From Tritrichomonas musculus (taxonomy: Eukaryota > Parabasalia > Tritrichomonadida > Tritrichomonadidae), in NCBI GenBank assembly GCA_039105265.1, contig JAPFFF010000005.1:4697501-4761500 (forward strand): DNA of 64,000 nt, read 5' to 3'. Of the stretch, positions 19,217-30,030 are shown one piece after another; position 1 is the first letter of the stretch, and each line of letters opens with the position of its first letter. The notes under the pieces were generated by a model. That model worked only from the letters and a program-made list of their open reading frames with translations. It was not told where the DNA came from and did no database searches. A program made the translations under genes and the position numbers.

Positions 19217-19451
19217 TGAAGATAAAATTTATTTTATTGAAAAGAACGATGGTGATATGAAAATTGAATTGTTTATCTAAATTTATGCAATTAATATCTC
19301 AATAGTTTATTACATTTTTCATAATTTTTATTTAATTTTACTTATGAATTTAAGAATTTTATTTATAAAAAAATACAAGTTGTTGCATATTGTAAGACCA
19401 AATTTATTATCAATTTCTTTTCTAATAGGTACGTTTACTTTATCGAAATAA
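19217..19451. promoter_or_regulatory. bidirectional promoter region
   Basis: These 235 bp separate the divergent starts of the histone doublet and the giant coiled-coil gene. On the histone side, TCTTCA directly abuts the ATG, an initiator-like placement. On the other side no strong TCAYW stands next to the ATG. Shared control of the two genes is possible but not shown. Confidence 0.35.
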
Positions 19452-22400
19452 ATGAGTAATTCGTCTGATAGCATTGATTCTACAAAATCACTTACTTCTT
19501 TTTTTGATCGAAGGAAATCATCGTTTTTAGCATCACTGCAGCATATTCTTGCTGCAGTTACTTCAGATCTTTTTATTCAACAAATGTTTGAAGATCCAGC
19601 GTCTGCTATGTATATTCCAGATAGAGTATGCGAATTAGTTGGAAGATATTTACGTGATGATCGTGAAGCAATTATACAAGATTTAATTTGTCGAATTCGA
19701 GCATTGGAAGCGTGCTTTGGTACCGAAAAAATGGATCAAATTGAAGAAATTGGACGAAAAATTTTAGATTCAATAAGTAACTCGAAAAATGACGTTGCCC
19801 AAAGGCCAATTCAATTTCAACAGCAATTACAGGACCTTATTGATTTTTCTCCAAAAACCAATAATTATTCATTATCATCTCTAACCAAAATGAAACAGAA
19901 TTTATCTCAAATATTAGAATTTCTACTTTTTATGAAAGAATTTTTTTCTCAAATATCTGGTAATATGCGATCTTCATTACAAGCCGTTAAAAAGAAGACC
20001 AAAGGCATAATAACTTCTTTGGTTTCACAATTAGTTGATTCTCAACAACGCGAACAACAATACAAACAACAATTAGATGAAGCAACCAAACGATTTAATA
20101 AAATAGATATTCCTCGAATCAGAAAACGATATGAAGAAGAAATAGAAAGGCATGTTCAAAACGAAGAAAACCTACAAAAGTCGCTAAATAAACTTAAAAA
20201 AGTGATTCTCAAAATTACTCAAGAACATTCAAGTTCAGTTGAAGAATTGAATGCTCTTAAAGAAACGCTCGCCAAAACTAAAAATGTATCAAATGATTTA
20301 AATATAACTCAAGCCAAAATTTCAGAACAAGAAAGTATTATTTTCACATTAAAAAACGAACTAAAACAAAAGCAACAGCAAATTGAATCATTACTCAATG
20401 AAACCCAAAGCTTAAATGCTCACCAAACCGCTTTGCAAGAAAGTATTGCCAAATCTAATATCGTATCGAATGATAAAGATACAGAAATTCAACAATTGAA
20501 AGAAAAGATTGTTAAAATGCAAATTGAAATGGACAAGAAAGAAAACGCTGTTTCGCTCAACAACATTGATATTCAAATGCTGAAATCTAAAGCATCGATT
20601 ATTCCCACCATTGAAAAAGTGAAAAACGATGCTATTCAAAAAGTTAACTCTCTTCAAACAGAAAACACTCTTCTTGAACAATCAACAAAGAAACTTGAAG
20701 AACAACTCATTTTTGCTAATAAAGAAAAGCAGCGTCTTTTGAATGAAATGAGTCAGAATCATTCAAATGAAATCGCGAAAATAAGCTCAGAAAAAGAAGA
20801 TTTGAGCAAGAAGAACTCAATTTATCTGAGTGAAATACAGCAGCTGAAAGATAGTATTAATGATCAACTAGAGAAAATTAATCAGTTTGAAATTGATAAT
20901 AATCAATTGCGTGAAGAAAATAAAGCGCAATCACTCGCGATAAGCGAAAGAGAAGATGCTCTTATTTTATTGCGTGATCAATACAACACGCTCTTCAGGC
21001 AAAACGAAGAAATGCAATCTACAATATCATCGTTTAATGATCAGACATCAGATATATCGACAAGTTTGCAGGCTCATCAAAAGAAGCTTCGACAAAAAGA
21101 TCGAGAAATCGCTGAAATTCAAAATGAGAAGAAAAAAGTCGATCAAGAATTGAAAGAAGTTCAGAAAAAGTTGATGTCGGTTTTGCATGAAACTCAAAAT
21201 TCCGCAAACGCCATCTCGCAATCTAACGAATCCCTCCTGTACGCGCAGGATGAAATCAAGAAGAAGAACCAAATAATCGCTGATTTGATGAAGCAAAACG
21301 AGCAAGCAAATTCGGTTAAAGCTGAGCAATCAAACACAATTGATGACTTACATCAAGAGTTGACATCAGCAGCTTCTAAGATTGAATCAAGGAATACCAA
21401 AATCAAGTCTCTTTCGCAACAGCTTCAAAGCTTCCAAGAACAAAACAATTCTCTTGTTACAAACATTCAAAAATATGACGAAAAACTGAAAAACGCAATC
21501 GAAGAAAAATATAAACTTGAGAAGCAGAACATGCAATTGAGAAAAGAGATACAGCAATATCAGACAGACATGGAAATAGCACAAAGTAACTCCTCTTCTC
21601 TTCAAACAAAGGTTGCTCAGTTGAACAATGATTTGAAGATTTCTAAAGAAAATCTTGAACTCGTTGAAAAAGTGAGAAATAAAATTTTGAATGAAAAGAA
21701 GCAAATTCAAGATCAAACTCTTGACGATAGAAAAAGATACAAGGAAGACATGTCTAGTATACAAAGTCAATTATCAAAGGCTTTATCAGAAAAAGATCAA
21801 ATTGAACATGAACTCGAGAAAGCTCAACTTGAAATCACTTCACTAAACAGCGTTCTCAAACAGAAGGATGACGACATTAAATATGAGAAAGAGAAAAGTG
21901 GCCATGATTTCGATATTATTAAAAAGCAAAATGAAGTTCTTTCAGCCAATTATTCTAAACTTCAAGAAAATTACAACAATTTAAACAAGAAAGTGAAAAC
22001 TCTTCGTAAAAACATTTCTGAAGTTTATCCTTCTTGTGAGTCAATAGAACAAATTCCGCAAATCCTTTCAGATTTACAAAATCATAAAGGAAGCCAAGGA
22101 AAACTGATCAATACAATTAGATCAATCATATTTCCTCCTAATTCAAATAAAGTCGAAAAAGATGATATTGAAAAAATTGTTGATTCAATTCAAACAATGA
22201 AAAATGAAAATTCATCGTTGAAAGAAAGAGAGAAGCAGTTATTGAAGATGTTGCCAGAGAATCAAGCTCCTGATAATTTGATTCCTTTTCTTAATGAAAT
22301 GAAGAACGAAACAGAACAACTGAAGACAAATCAAGAAGGTTTGTTGAACCTTTTAAGTATCAATAATCCAAGGAAATTGAATCGAGCAATTCAAAAAATG

Positions 22401-25400
22401 AAGGAAGAAAACAAAATTGTTAAAGAAATTGAAGATTCAGTAAAGAAACTTCTTCCGAATTCTTCAATTAAAACGATTCCAAATGAAATTGAAAACTTGC
22501 AAAAAGCGGTTAACGAACTAAAGAAGAAAGAAAACGAACTGATTTCATTACTCGAAATTGACAATTCTGTCTCAATTCCAAATGCATTAATTGAAATGAA
22601 GAAAAAATTGACTTTAAATGATGATGTTATTTCACAGCTTTCTCAAATTGTTCCAAGCACTTCAAGTGATGGAGAAAACGGACTTGTTTCGGCGGTTTCT
22701 AAATTGAAGAATTCACAGGTGCAACTTTTGAATGAACAAAATCAAATTAAAGAAAATATTCCTGAACGTTTTTCTGACAAACCGCTTCTTGAAAGCATTT
22801 CATTAATGAAATCGGAGAATGAAGCATTGAAAGCCGAGAAAGATGCCGTTTTAGACTTGATTCCAAATGGAGAAGGATGTCTTTCCAATCGTGTTTTACA
22901 AGTTCTTAATGAATTGAGTGACATGAAACACGATAAAGAATCAATCAAATTGTTGGTTGGTGACGAAAACACTGAGAAAAAGATAGAATCAATGCTTCAA
23001 ACAATTGATAATTATGAAACACAAGAGCACACAATTGAATCGATTTTACCGAAAGATTTAACAGGAACACTTCCTCAAAAAATATCAAAATTAGCACAAG
23101 CAAAGCTTGCACTTTCAAATGAAAATAACATGATTCAAAAGTTGTTGTCTCCTGCTTCAAATGCTTCAACAATAAGTGGCCAAGTTACTGAAGTTCTCAA
23201 AAAGTTGAGTGATTCAACACATCAGCTTAAATCTATAAATGATTCTCTGCCTGATGAAATTAAAGATTCAACTGAATTGGATTTGCCAAGCAAAGTCTCT
23301 CTATTATCGCATAAATATTCCGAACTTAAAGAAACAACAAGCAATCTTCATCATTTGTTTTCAGATGATATCAAAGGCGACGAACTTGATGAAAAAATAG
23401 CTGATCTTTTAATTAAATCAAAAGAAATGGAAAAGCTTAAAGACAATTTGAAGCAACTGATTCCTGCTGATTTTTCGAATTCAGATGAAAAACTAGAAGA
23501 TCAATTTTCTGAGATTGTAAATCAATACAATTCATTAAGAAAAGAAAAAGATGAGATGATGAGCATCATTCCTGATGAATTTAAACAAGGTGATGATATT
23601 AAATCGCAAGTTCGTGATGTTGTTTGTGAACTGTCAGATTTAAAGAACAAGCAAAAGAATTGTGATAAACTGATTCCAAAAGAAATCAAAGAAAAAGGAA
23701 ACGATTTCGATGCAAATGTATCATCATTGGTCAATCAATACAATGCGCTTAAAAATCAGCAAGAAAGAATAAATTCAATCATTCCTGACGAATTTAAACA
23801 GAATGAAAAAAGTGTGGAGAAACAGCTCTCAAATGCAATGAAGCAATTCAATAAATTACGGAAAGAACAAGAAAAGATCGAATCACTCATTCCAGCTGAA
23901 TTTTCGAGTCAAGATAAAAGTATTAAAAAGCAGCTCTCAAAACTTATTGAGCAATATAACAATAATAAAAAGGACAAAGAAGAAATTGAGAAGATAATTC
24001 CTGTTGAAATGAAGCAAAATAACGAAGACTTGGCTAATCAAATCACAAATATAATGAAGGATTATGAAAGAATTCGAAAACAGCAAGAAACAATCAAATC
24101 AATCCTTCCTAAAGAAATGTCGGGAAATCAAGAAAAGGAAGAATCTGAAGAAGAATTAGAAAAGCAAATCATCAAACTTTCAACAGACTTTAATTCGTTA
24201 CGAAATCAACAAGAAAAAATCAAATCAATCTTGCCGAATGAACTTAAACAAAACGTTGATGAAAATGACATAGTTAAGCCGATATCAAATCTTGTCAGTA
24301 ATTACAATGATTTTAAGAATCAACAAGAAATGATCAAATCATTCATTCCTAAAGAATTCCAACAAAATGATGAAAGCATTGAAAATCAATTGTCAAATTT
24401 TGCCAATCAATTCAATTCACTTCGAAAACAGCATGATAAATTCAAGTCATTTGTGCCAACAGAGTTGAAACAAGGCGAAAAAAGTTTAGATAAACAATTA
24501 AGAAAACTTGCAAATCAATACAATGCGTTACAAAATCAAATAGAAAGTATTCATTCAATCATTCCTGATGAAATCAAACAAAGAGAAAATGACGACATTG
24601 AGAATGAAGTTTCAGGTCTTGTTAACCAATATCGTCTCATGAAAGATCAGCTTGAAAACATCGAATCAACTATTCCAAATGATATCAAACAAAATGGTGA
24701 AAGCATTGATAATCAATTGTCAAATTTGGCCGATAATTACAATGCAATGAAGAAGCAGCAAGACAAAATTCAATCATTTATTCCTGCAGAAATCAAACAA
24801 AACGAAAAAAGCTTGGAGAAACAAATTGCAAATTTGACAAATCAATTCAATGCTTTAAAGAAGCAACATGAAAGCCTCAAATCAAAGATTCCTGATGATT
24901 TGAAGCAAGACGAAGATGACTTAGAGAGCCAGTTTTCATTCTTGTCTGATCAATACAACAACATGAAGAAGATGAACGAAAATCTGAAGTCAATCATTCC
25001 AGAAGAAATTCAGCAAAGTAAAGGTGACTTGGAAGATCAATTGGTGTACATTGCGAAGAAATTCAATAAAATGAGAAATCAGCATGAAAACCTCAAATCA
25101 ATCATTCCTGATGAGCTCAAACAGAATGAAAAAAGTGTCGAAAAACAGCTTGCAAATGCAATGAAGCAGTTCAACAAATATCGAAAAGAACTAGAAAAGT
25201 TGCAATCGCTCATTCCAGCTGAATTTGCAAGCCAAAACAAAAGTGTCAAAAAGCAGCTTTCAAAACTTGTTGAAGAATATAACAATAATAAAAAAGAAAA
25301 CGAAGAAATGAAGCAACACAACGACAAATTGGCAAATCACATCGCAAAACTGAAGAAAGAACAAGAAACAATCAAATCAGCTTTAAATAATAATAATGAT

Positions 25401-27401
25401 GATGATGATGACGATGAATCAAGCTTAGGAAAACAAATTGGAAAACTTTCTAAAGAATTCAATTCATTGAAAAATCAGCAAGAAAAGATCAAATCAATCA
25501 TTCCGAATGAATTCAAACAAAATGTCGATGAAAACGACTTAGAAAAGCAAATTTCGAATCTTTCTAATCAATTCAACGCATTACGAAATCAACAAGAAGC
25601 AATGAAATCGTTCATTCCAGACGATCTCAAGCAAAATGGCAAAGAATTAGGAAAGCAGCTTTCAAATCTAGCCAACGAATACAACAATCTCATCGAACGA
25701 CAAGAAGAGATGAAAGCATTGATTCCTAAAGAAATGAGGCAAAATGGAGATGATTTATCTGGTCAACTTAGCAACTTGTCCAATCAATACAACAACATGA
25801 AATGTCAGCAAGAGAAGATTAAATCAATCATTCCAAAAGAATTCAAGCAAAATGGCGAAGAATTAGATAAACAAGTCTCCAATTTAGTTCGTCATTTTAA
25901 CAGCCTGAAAGAGCAACAAGAAAGCATCAATGACTCATTGAATAACAATGTTTTCAATGACCAATACGATTTGAGTGCCAAAGAAAAAATGGACAAATTA
26001 ATGAAGTGCTTTTCAGATCTACAAAAAGAAAACAACAATGTCCGCTCACTATTATCAATCCCTTCAAATGGAAGTGTGTCTGACACCCTTTCAAAATTAT
26101 TGAAAGAGAAACGAAAAATTGAAAAAATTATTTCTTCGCTCGATTCAATTATTCCTGCTGAATTTGAGGGTGACTTTTCGACGAAGATTCAAGAGATGAT
26201 TAAAGAAAGAGATGACATAATATCAACAGTTAATCAAGTCATTGAAATATCAGATGATTTGCCATTGAATGAAGCCGTTACAAAATTGGTTGATTATCAT
26301 AAAATTCTGTTGAATTTAGGTAAAATGTTGCCAGTTAAAAGCATCGATGAAATTCCAGTAACAATGCAAAATATTCTTGATACACAAAAGAAATTGCAAA
26401 AATTGTTTAAATCAAAGGACATTGTCGCTTCTGCAACAAACTTGCAAGACCAAATAAAGCAACTTCATGATATATTCGATGAAGATCGAAATAACGATGA
26501 ATCTGATAATATTAACAATTTAATTGAAAATGCAAGAAATGTAACTTCAATTCTTCAAAGAATTCAAGATGAAATTGGTTGCAATAATGATGATGATATC
26601 ATTGAAAAAGTGGAACAATATAAATGTGGACTTGATTCAGCAAATGAGTTGTTATCAGGCATTATTTCTGTCTTTCCTTCAATTTTCTCGGCTTTACCAA
26701 CACCTCTTTCCTCACCAATTAATAAATCTAATTCATTTACTACGCCAGTTTCCTCCCCATTGAACAAATCTTTCACAAGTTACCCATCTTATAGCACACG
26801 ATCTCAATTTAAAGATATTGTTGAATTTCCATTGACAAAATATAATTATGATAAATTAATTAAATTCTTTATTGATTTAAATAATAAATATAATGATGTT
26901 CAAAATAAAGTTAGTGAGGTTATGCTAATGGCAAAAGGTGTGGGATACTTGGGAGAAGTTCTGATGGAAGCTGTTATCTTTATTCGTGATACTGCTATTG
27001 AAGATGAAAAACAGAGAAGTATGGAGAGAATGAATGTTGAGTTGACAAGTATGAGATCTATTCATGAAAGAGAAAGAAACCTGAATGAAAAGCAAAAAGA
27101 AAAATTAAAGAAGAAAATTGCAGATCAAAGAGAAATGATCGCACAAGTTCAAGAAAAAATGGTACAAAAAGAAGACGAATTTCATGATGAAATTGAAAAA
27201 CAGCAAAAAATTGCTAGAATGGCTACAAATGAATCTGAACTTCAGAAAAGAATTCATGAAGAACTTATTAGAATGATCGCTGGACAGCCAATTGATGGTG
27301 AATATTTGAAAACTCATCTTGATCCAAAAGAAATAAGACTTATAATGGAAAATGATAAGGCAGCAGAATATCTTGATAATTCATACCAAAAAGTATTATG
27401 A
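19452..27401 (+). CDS. giant coiled-coil repeat protein, 2649 aa
   Basis: This single uninterrupted ORF encodes 2649 residues. Residues 1-160 are a mostly helical, non-repetitive head. Residues about 160-900 are continuous heptad coiled coil rich in Gln, Lys and Glu. From about 900 to 1335 the coil is punctuated by proline-containing pivots (LLPNSS, IIPDEF). From about 1335 to 2160 there are roughly 22 copies of a 36-38-residue repeat of the form IIPDEFKQN...LEKQLSNL..QFN.LRKQQEKIKS. A Ser/Pro segment near 2405-2440 (PTPLSSPINKSNSF) and a final coil complete it. No motor, membrane or enzyme motif is seen. Such proteins serve as centrosomal, flagellar or Golgi scaffolds. The repeat predicts evenly spaced hinges every 36-37 residues. 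Confidence 0.85.
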   Translation: MSNSSDSIDSTKSLTSFFDRRKSSFLASLQHILAAVTSDLFIQQMFEDPASAMYIPDRVCELVGRYLRDDREAIIQDLICRIRALEACFGTEKMDQIEEIGRKILDSISNSKNDVAQRPIQFQQQLQDLIDFSPKTNNYSLSSLTKMKQNLSQILEFLLFMKEFFSQISGNMRSSLQAVKKKTKGIITSLVSQLVDSQQREQQYKQQLDEATKRFNKIDIPRIRKRYEEEIERHVQNEENLQKSLNKLKKVILKITQEHSSSVEELNALKETLAKTKNVSNDLNITQAKISEQESIIFTLKNELKQKQQQIESLLNETQSLNAHQTALQESIAKSNIVSNDKDTEIQQLKEKIVKMQIEMDKKENAVSLNNIDIQMLKSKASIIPTIEKVKNDAIQKVNSLQTENTLLEQSTKKLEEQLIFANKEKQRLLNEMSQNHSNEIAKISSEKEDLSKKNSIYLSEIQQLKDSINDQLEKINQFEIDNNQLREENKAQSLAISEREDALILLRDQYNTLFRQNEEMQSTISSFNDQTSDISTSLQAHQKKLRQKDREIAEIQNEKKKVDQELKEVQKKLMSVLHETQNSANAISQSNESLLYAQDEIKKKNQIIADLMKQNEQANSVKAEQSNTIDDLHQELTSAASKIESRNTKIKSLSQQLQSFQEQNNSLVTNIQKYDEKLKNAIEEKYKLEKQNMQLRKEIQQYQTDMEIAQSNSSSLQTKVAQLNNDLKISKENLELVEKVRNKILNEKKQIQDQTLDDRKRYKEDMSSIQSQLSKALSEKDQIEHELEKAQLEITSLNSVLKQKDDDIKYEKEKSGHDFDIIKKQNEVLSANYSKLQENYNNLNKKVKTLRKNISEVYPSCESIEQIPQILSDLQNHKGSQGKLINTIRSIIFPPNSNKVEKDDIEKIVDSIQTMKNENSSLKEREKQLLKMLPENQAPDNLIPFLNEMKNETEQLKTNQEGLLNLLSINNPRKLNRAIQKMKEENKIVKEIEDSVKKLLPNSSIKTIPNEIENLQKAVNELKKKENELISLLEIDNSVSIPNALIEMKKKLTLNDDVISQLSQIVPSTSSDGENGLVSAVSKLKNSQVQLLNEQNQIKENIPERFSDKPLLESISLMKSENEALKAEKDAVLDLIPNGEGCLSNRVLQVLNELSDMKHDKESIKLLVGDENTEKKIESMLQTIDNYETQEHTIESILPKDLTGTLPQKISKLAQAKLALSNENNMIQKLLSPASNASTISGQVTEVLKKLSDSTHQLKSINDSLPDEIKDSTELDLPSKVSLLSHKYSELKETTSNLHHLFSDDIKGDELDEKIADLLIKSKEMEKLKDNLKQLIPADFSNSDEKLEDQFSEIVNQYNSLRKEKDEMMSIIPDEFKQGDDIKSQVRDVVCELSDLKNKQKNCDKLIPKEIKEKGNDFDANVSSLVNQYNALKNQQERINSIIPDEFKQNEKSVEKQLSNAMKQFNKLRKEQEKIESLIPAEFSSQDKSIKKQLSKLIEQYNNNKKDKEEIEKIIPVEMKQNNEDLANQITNIMKDYERIRKQQETIKSILPKEMSGNQEKEESEEELEKQIIKLSTDFNSLRNQQEKIKSILPNELKQNVDENDIVKPISNLVSNYNDFKNQQEMIKSFIPKEFQQNDESIENQLSNFANQFNSLRKQHDKFKSFVPTELKQGEKSLDKQLRKLANQYNALQNQIESIHSIIPDEIKQRENDDIENEVSGLVNQYRLMKDQLENIESTIPNDIKQNGESIDNQLSNLADNYNAMKKQQDKIQSFIPAEIKQNEKSLEKQIANLTNQFNALKKQHESLKSKIPDDLKQDEDDLESQFSFLSDQYNNMKKMNENLKSIIPEEIQQSKGDLEDQLVYIAKKFNKMRNQHENLKSIIPDELKQNEKSVEKQLANAMKQFNKYRKELEKLQSLIPAEFASQNKSVKKQLSKLVEEYNNNKKENEEMKQHNDKLANHIAKLKKEQETIKSALNNNNDDDDDDESSLGKQIGKLSKEFNSLKNQQEKIKSIIPNEFKQNVDENDLEKQISNLSNQFNALRNQQEAMKSFIPDDLKQNGKELGKQLSNLANEYNNLIERQEEMKALIPKEMRQNGDDLSGQLSNLSNQYNNMKCQQEKIKSIIPKEFKQNGEELDKQVSNLVRHFNSLKEQQESINDSLNNNVFNDQYDLSAKEKMDKLMKCFSDLQKENNNVRSLLSIPSNGSVSDTLSKLLKEKRKIEKIISSLDSIIPAEFEGDFSTKIQEMIKERDDIISTVNQVIEISDDLPLNEAVTKLVDYHKILLNLGKMLPVKSIDEIPVTMQNILDTQKKLQKLFKSKDIVASATNLQDQIKQLHDIFDEDRNNDESDNINNLIENARNVTSILQRIQDEIGCNNDDDIIEKVEQYKCGLDSANELLSGIISVFPSIFSALPTPLSSPINKSNSFTTPVSSPLNKSFTSYPSYSTRSQFKDIVEFPLTKYNYDKLIKFFIDLNNKYNDVQNKVSEVMLMAKGVGYLGEVLMEAVIFIRDTAIEDEKQRSMERMNVELTSMRSIHERERNLNEKQKEKLKKKIADQREMIAQVQEKMVQKEDEFHDEIEKQQKIARMATNESELQKRIHEELIRMIAGQPIDGEYLKTHLDPKEIRLIMENDKAAEYLDNSYQKVL

Positions 27402-27457
27402 AGATGTTTCTTATAAATTTATTGTTTTTTATTAATTATGTTAAAAAATAAATCAAA

Positions 27458-27874
27458 AATAATTACTTTTTTTATTGTAAGAGAAAATGTGCTTATAAAC
27501 CCACAAAAAGTTTAACTTTTTCTTTATATAAAAGTCCACATAAACAAAATTTGAAACAAAAAAAAATATTTTCAATAGTTAAAAAAATAATTATATTTTA
27601 ATCTTTTTATGGTACATAATTTTTACCGATACTTACCGCCATCCGCGGGGTCTCGACTCGGCTTCGCCTCGCTCGACGCCCGCTAGGCGGTATGTAGTCT
27701 CGGTAAAAATTATGTAAAAATATAAAAAGATTAAAAATTAATATTTTTATACATATGAAAATATTTTTTTTTGTTTCAATTTTGTTTATACGACTTTATA
27801 AATAAAGAAAAAGTTAAACTTTTTGTGGGTTTATAAGCACATTTTCTCTTATTATAATAATTACTTTTTTTATT
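27458..27874. mobile_element. foldback (MITE-like) element with GC-rich core
   Basis: Two arms of about 185 bp are near-perfect inverted copies. The left arm starts TAAGAGAAAATGTGCTTATA at 27478 and the right arm ends in its complement at 27851. Paired features continue inward (GTTTAACTTTTTCTTTAT, AAAAAAAAATATTTTC, AATCTTTTTAT, CATAATTTTTACCGA) to CCGCC/GGCGG. The centre, about 27650-27695, is strikingly GC-rich for this genome and rich in CTCGACT, CGCCTCG and CTCGACG motifs. The 19-bp direct repeat AATAATTACTTTTTTTATT flanks the element at 27458-27476 and 27856-27874, perhaps a target duplication. There is no ORF. The right edge lies 75-95 bp before the next gene's ATG. Confidence 0.8.
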
Positions 27875-27948
27875 TTCAAAATGAGAAAAAAAAATGGTTA
27901 TATATAATTTTTTTGAATACATTGGTTGAATTTCTTCTTCTTAAAATA

Positions 27949-30030
27949 ATGAATTCATTCCAAACAGAAATTAGTATTTCTTTTTTAATTATTGGATGTA
28001 GAGGTGTTGGGAAATCGAAAATCATTGAAAAAATATGTGGCAAAGATCGCAAAGATAACCCCGTCAACTTTTATAATTTTAATATTTACTTTACCGAAAA
28101 AGATAGTGATGAGACAGCAGAAATCACATATAATTTTAATACCTCTTTATTTCAAAAAAATTCTGTTGTTGTTATTACATACTCAAGAATAGATATGGAA
28201 TCATACCAATTTGCAATCGATCTTTACAAAATAATACGCAGCGGTTTTAATAGTGTTTTTTTTATTGAAACGCATCAAGATAAAAATGATGAACTTGAAC
28301 GAGACGACCAATTCGAAAAAGATGTTAGGGGAAAAGTTATACCCTGCGACCCTCCTAAAATGTCAAAAGAAGAATTATTTAGTGTATTTTTATACATATG
28401 TACAATGTTTCATAAATCAATCTATTTACCAAATATTAATGCATGCTTTCCGACTCATGAAGTTCGAAATCTTGTTGCAACTTCACAAGAAATGAATCGA
28501 ACTTTTATATTAACGTGCAAATCATTAAAAATGTACTCTTTTAATTCAAACTCGCCTTCAGAACGATTCATCAATTTCCAATTTACACCAGAATTTTCAT
28601 TTTATCATCCGATATCTTTGGTAACAAACTGGAATGGAACCAAATTGATTCTAATTACGAAGTTCAGTTTTTATTTAATTGATAATTTTCATTCTGGTTT
28701 TGATCCAACAAACTTTTTACATGAAATTCATACAATTGCGCCAAAAGAGCTTGATCTTAAATGCGGATCAGGTTCACAAATTATTGATGTTCAATTTTTA
28801 CCACTACTTCCAGATTTCTTTGCTGTAATTTTTGAAAATAGTATCAAGATATATAGAATTGTTGAAAATGATAGCTGTATTCAAAAGTTTTGGGAGAGAA
28901 ATAGTTCTGCCACATCTTTTCTACAAGTTTCCATAAAGATGTGTAAATTCCGTCAACCATTTGATGGTATGCGTATTTCTGATTTGTTAACACTATATTA
29001 TTTAACTAACGAAGGGAAAATTTACTGTGATTCTGTTTCCTTTGATTCTGCAAATATTGATATGAACCAGATTATTGATTTCAGATCTATCAGAGAAAAA
29101 GGAATAAATCCTATTGAGGTTGAAATCGATGAGAGAAGAAATCCTATTTTTAAAATTTATATAGATAATTCCAGATCTTATTATTATTTTGAATACCAAA
29201 AATATAAAAACGAACCCAAATTGCTGGAAATGCTATTTCGTGCTCCGCCGAAAAATGAAAATGAAAAATCTCGGCAAGATAATCCCATTATTGTTCATGG
29301 CTTTGATTTCATTAAAAATGAAATTGTCATATATGGAGGTGTTTTATCAAGTAGTTCAAATGAATCTAACCAAATTTCACGGCAAGGATTTTTCCATGCG
29401 GTTCTTGAAAACAATCATCCTCTGCTCACTGATGTTGAAGGATTAACAAAAGATTTGGTTGATGATGTTGATGGGTTTTTTAAGATTCAAGATAATCTTT
29501 TTGTCAAAACGAAAAAATTGTTATATGCTTTTGATTTCTACTTAAAGCATCAAAAAACTGAAGAAGGAGAAATAGATAAATATCAGCTATTTGTTCATGA
29601 AGCAATTAAATCGAGAGGCATTATTGGTTTTACGAATTCTCCTTTTTCCTGTATTATTGCTCCCGGATACTTTGTTGATTTAAATCAAGGAAAACATAAA
29701 TTCACTCGAGTTAATCCAATTTTGCTTTACAAAAGCAAAAAATTAAAAGACTTAAAGGATGATTACGAATCATTTCAAAAAAGCAAAAAAGCTTTCTTTG
29801 AAGAATATGAAAAAAAAATTAAGGATTTGCATACAGAATCAGAAGAATGTATGAAGAGCACTGCTCAAGTTTTGAAAAAATACACCCAAGAAAAAGAAGG
29901 CATTCTTGATAATGCAAAAGATATTGGGGCAAAACTTGATCAGTTAGAAAAAGACGCTAAAGATATTTTGAATAAAATCAAAGAAATACAGCATATTCAA
30001 GCAAACAAAACTACAGATTATTATTATTAA
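27949..30030 (+). CDS. P-loop protein with divergent GTPase-like domain, unknown
   Basis: I start at ATG 27949 (693 aa) because the longer ORF begins inside the foldback element. Residues 8-23 (ISISFLIIGCRGVGKS) are a beta strand and Walker A loop. The following segment (SVVVITYSRIDMESYQFAID, then FNSVFFIETHQDKND) imitates the Rab order of strand, helix and NKxD, but no true NKxD or WDTAGQ is present, so GTP binding would be atypical. Residues about 140-590 are beta-rich with recurring strand motifs (FAVIFENSIKIYRI, FIKNEIVIYGGVLSS), suggesting a propeller. Residues about 595-685 are a coiled coil. It may be a degenerate small-GTPase fused to a scaffold. I do not know a named family. Confidence 0.65.
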   Translation: MNSFQTEISISFLIIGCRGVGKSKIIEKICGKDRKDNPVNFYNFNIYFTEKDSDETAEITYNFNTSLFQKNSVVVITYSRIDMESYQFAIDLYKIIRSGFNSVFFIETHQDKNDELERDDQFEKDVRGKVIPCDPPKMSKEELFSVFLYICTMFHKSIYLPNINACFPTHEVRNLVATSQEMNRTFILTCKSLKMYSFNSNSPSERFINFQFTPEFSFYHPISLVTNWNGTKLILITKFSFYLIDNFHSGFDPTNFLHEIHTIAPKELDLKCGSGSQIIDVQFLPLLPDFFAVIFENSIKIYRIVENDSCIQKFWERNSSATSFLQVSIKMCKFRQPFDGMRISDLLTLYYLTNEGKIYCDSVSFDSANIDMNQIIDFRSIREKGINPIEVEIDERRNPIFKIYIDNSRSYYYFEYQKYKNEPKLLEMLFRAPPKNENEKSRQDNPIIVHGFDFIKNEIVIYGGVLSSSSNESNQISRQGFFHAVLENNHPLLTDVEGLTKDLVDDVDGFFKIQDNLFVKTKKLLYAFDFYLKHQKTEEGEIDKYQLFVHEAIKSRGIIGFTNSPFSCIIAPGYFVDLNQGKHKFTRVNPILLYKSKKLKDLKDDYESFQKSKKAFFEEYEKKIKDLHTESEECMKSTAQVLKKYTQEKEGILDNAKDIGAKLDQLEKDAKDILNKIKEIQHIQANKTTDYYY

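Noticed and set aside
27640-27700. GC-rich core as an RNA gene such as a tRNA or SRP RNA
   Set aside because: It has no cloverleaf, no box A/B pattern and no terminator, and lies exactly at the centre of a long inverted repeat.
27823-27948. N-terminal extension of the P-loop protein
   Set aside because: The extra 42 residues are encoded partly by the foldback element's right arm and are hydrophobic by base composition. ATG 27949 fits the P-loop fold.
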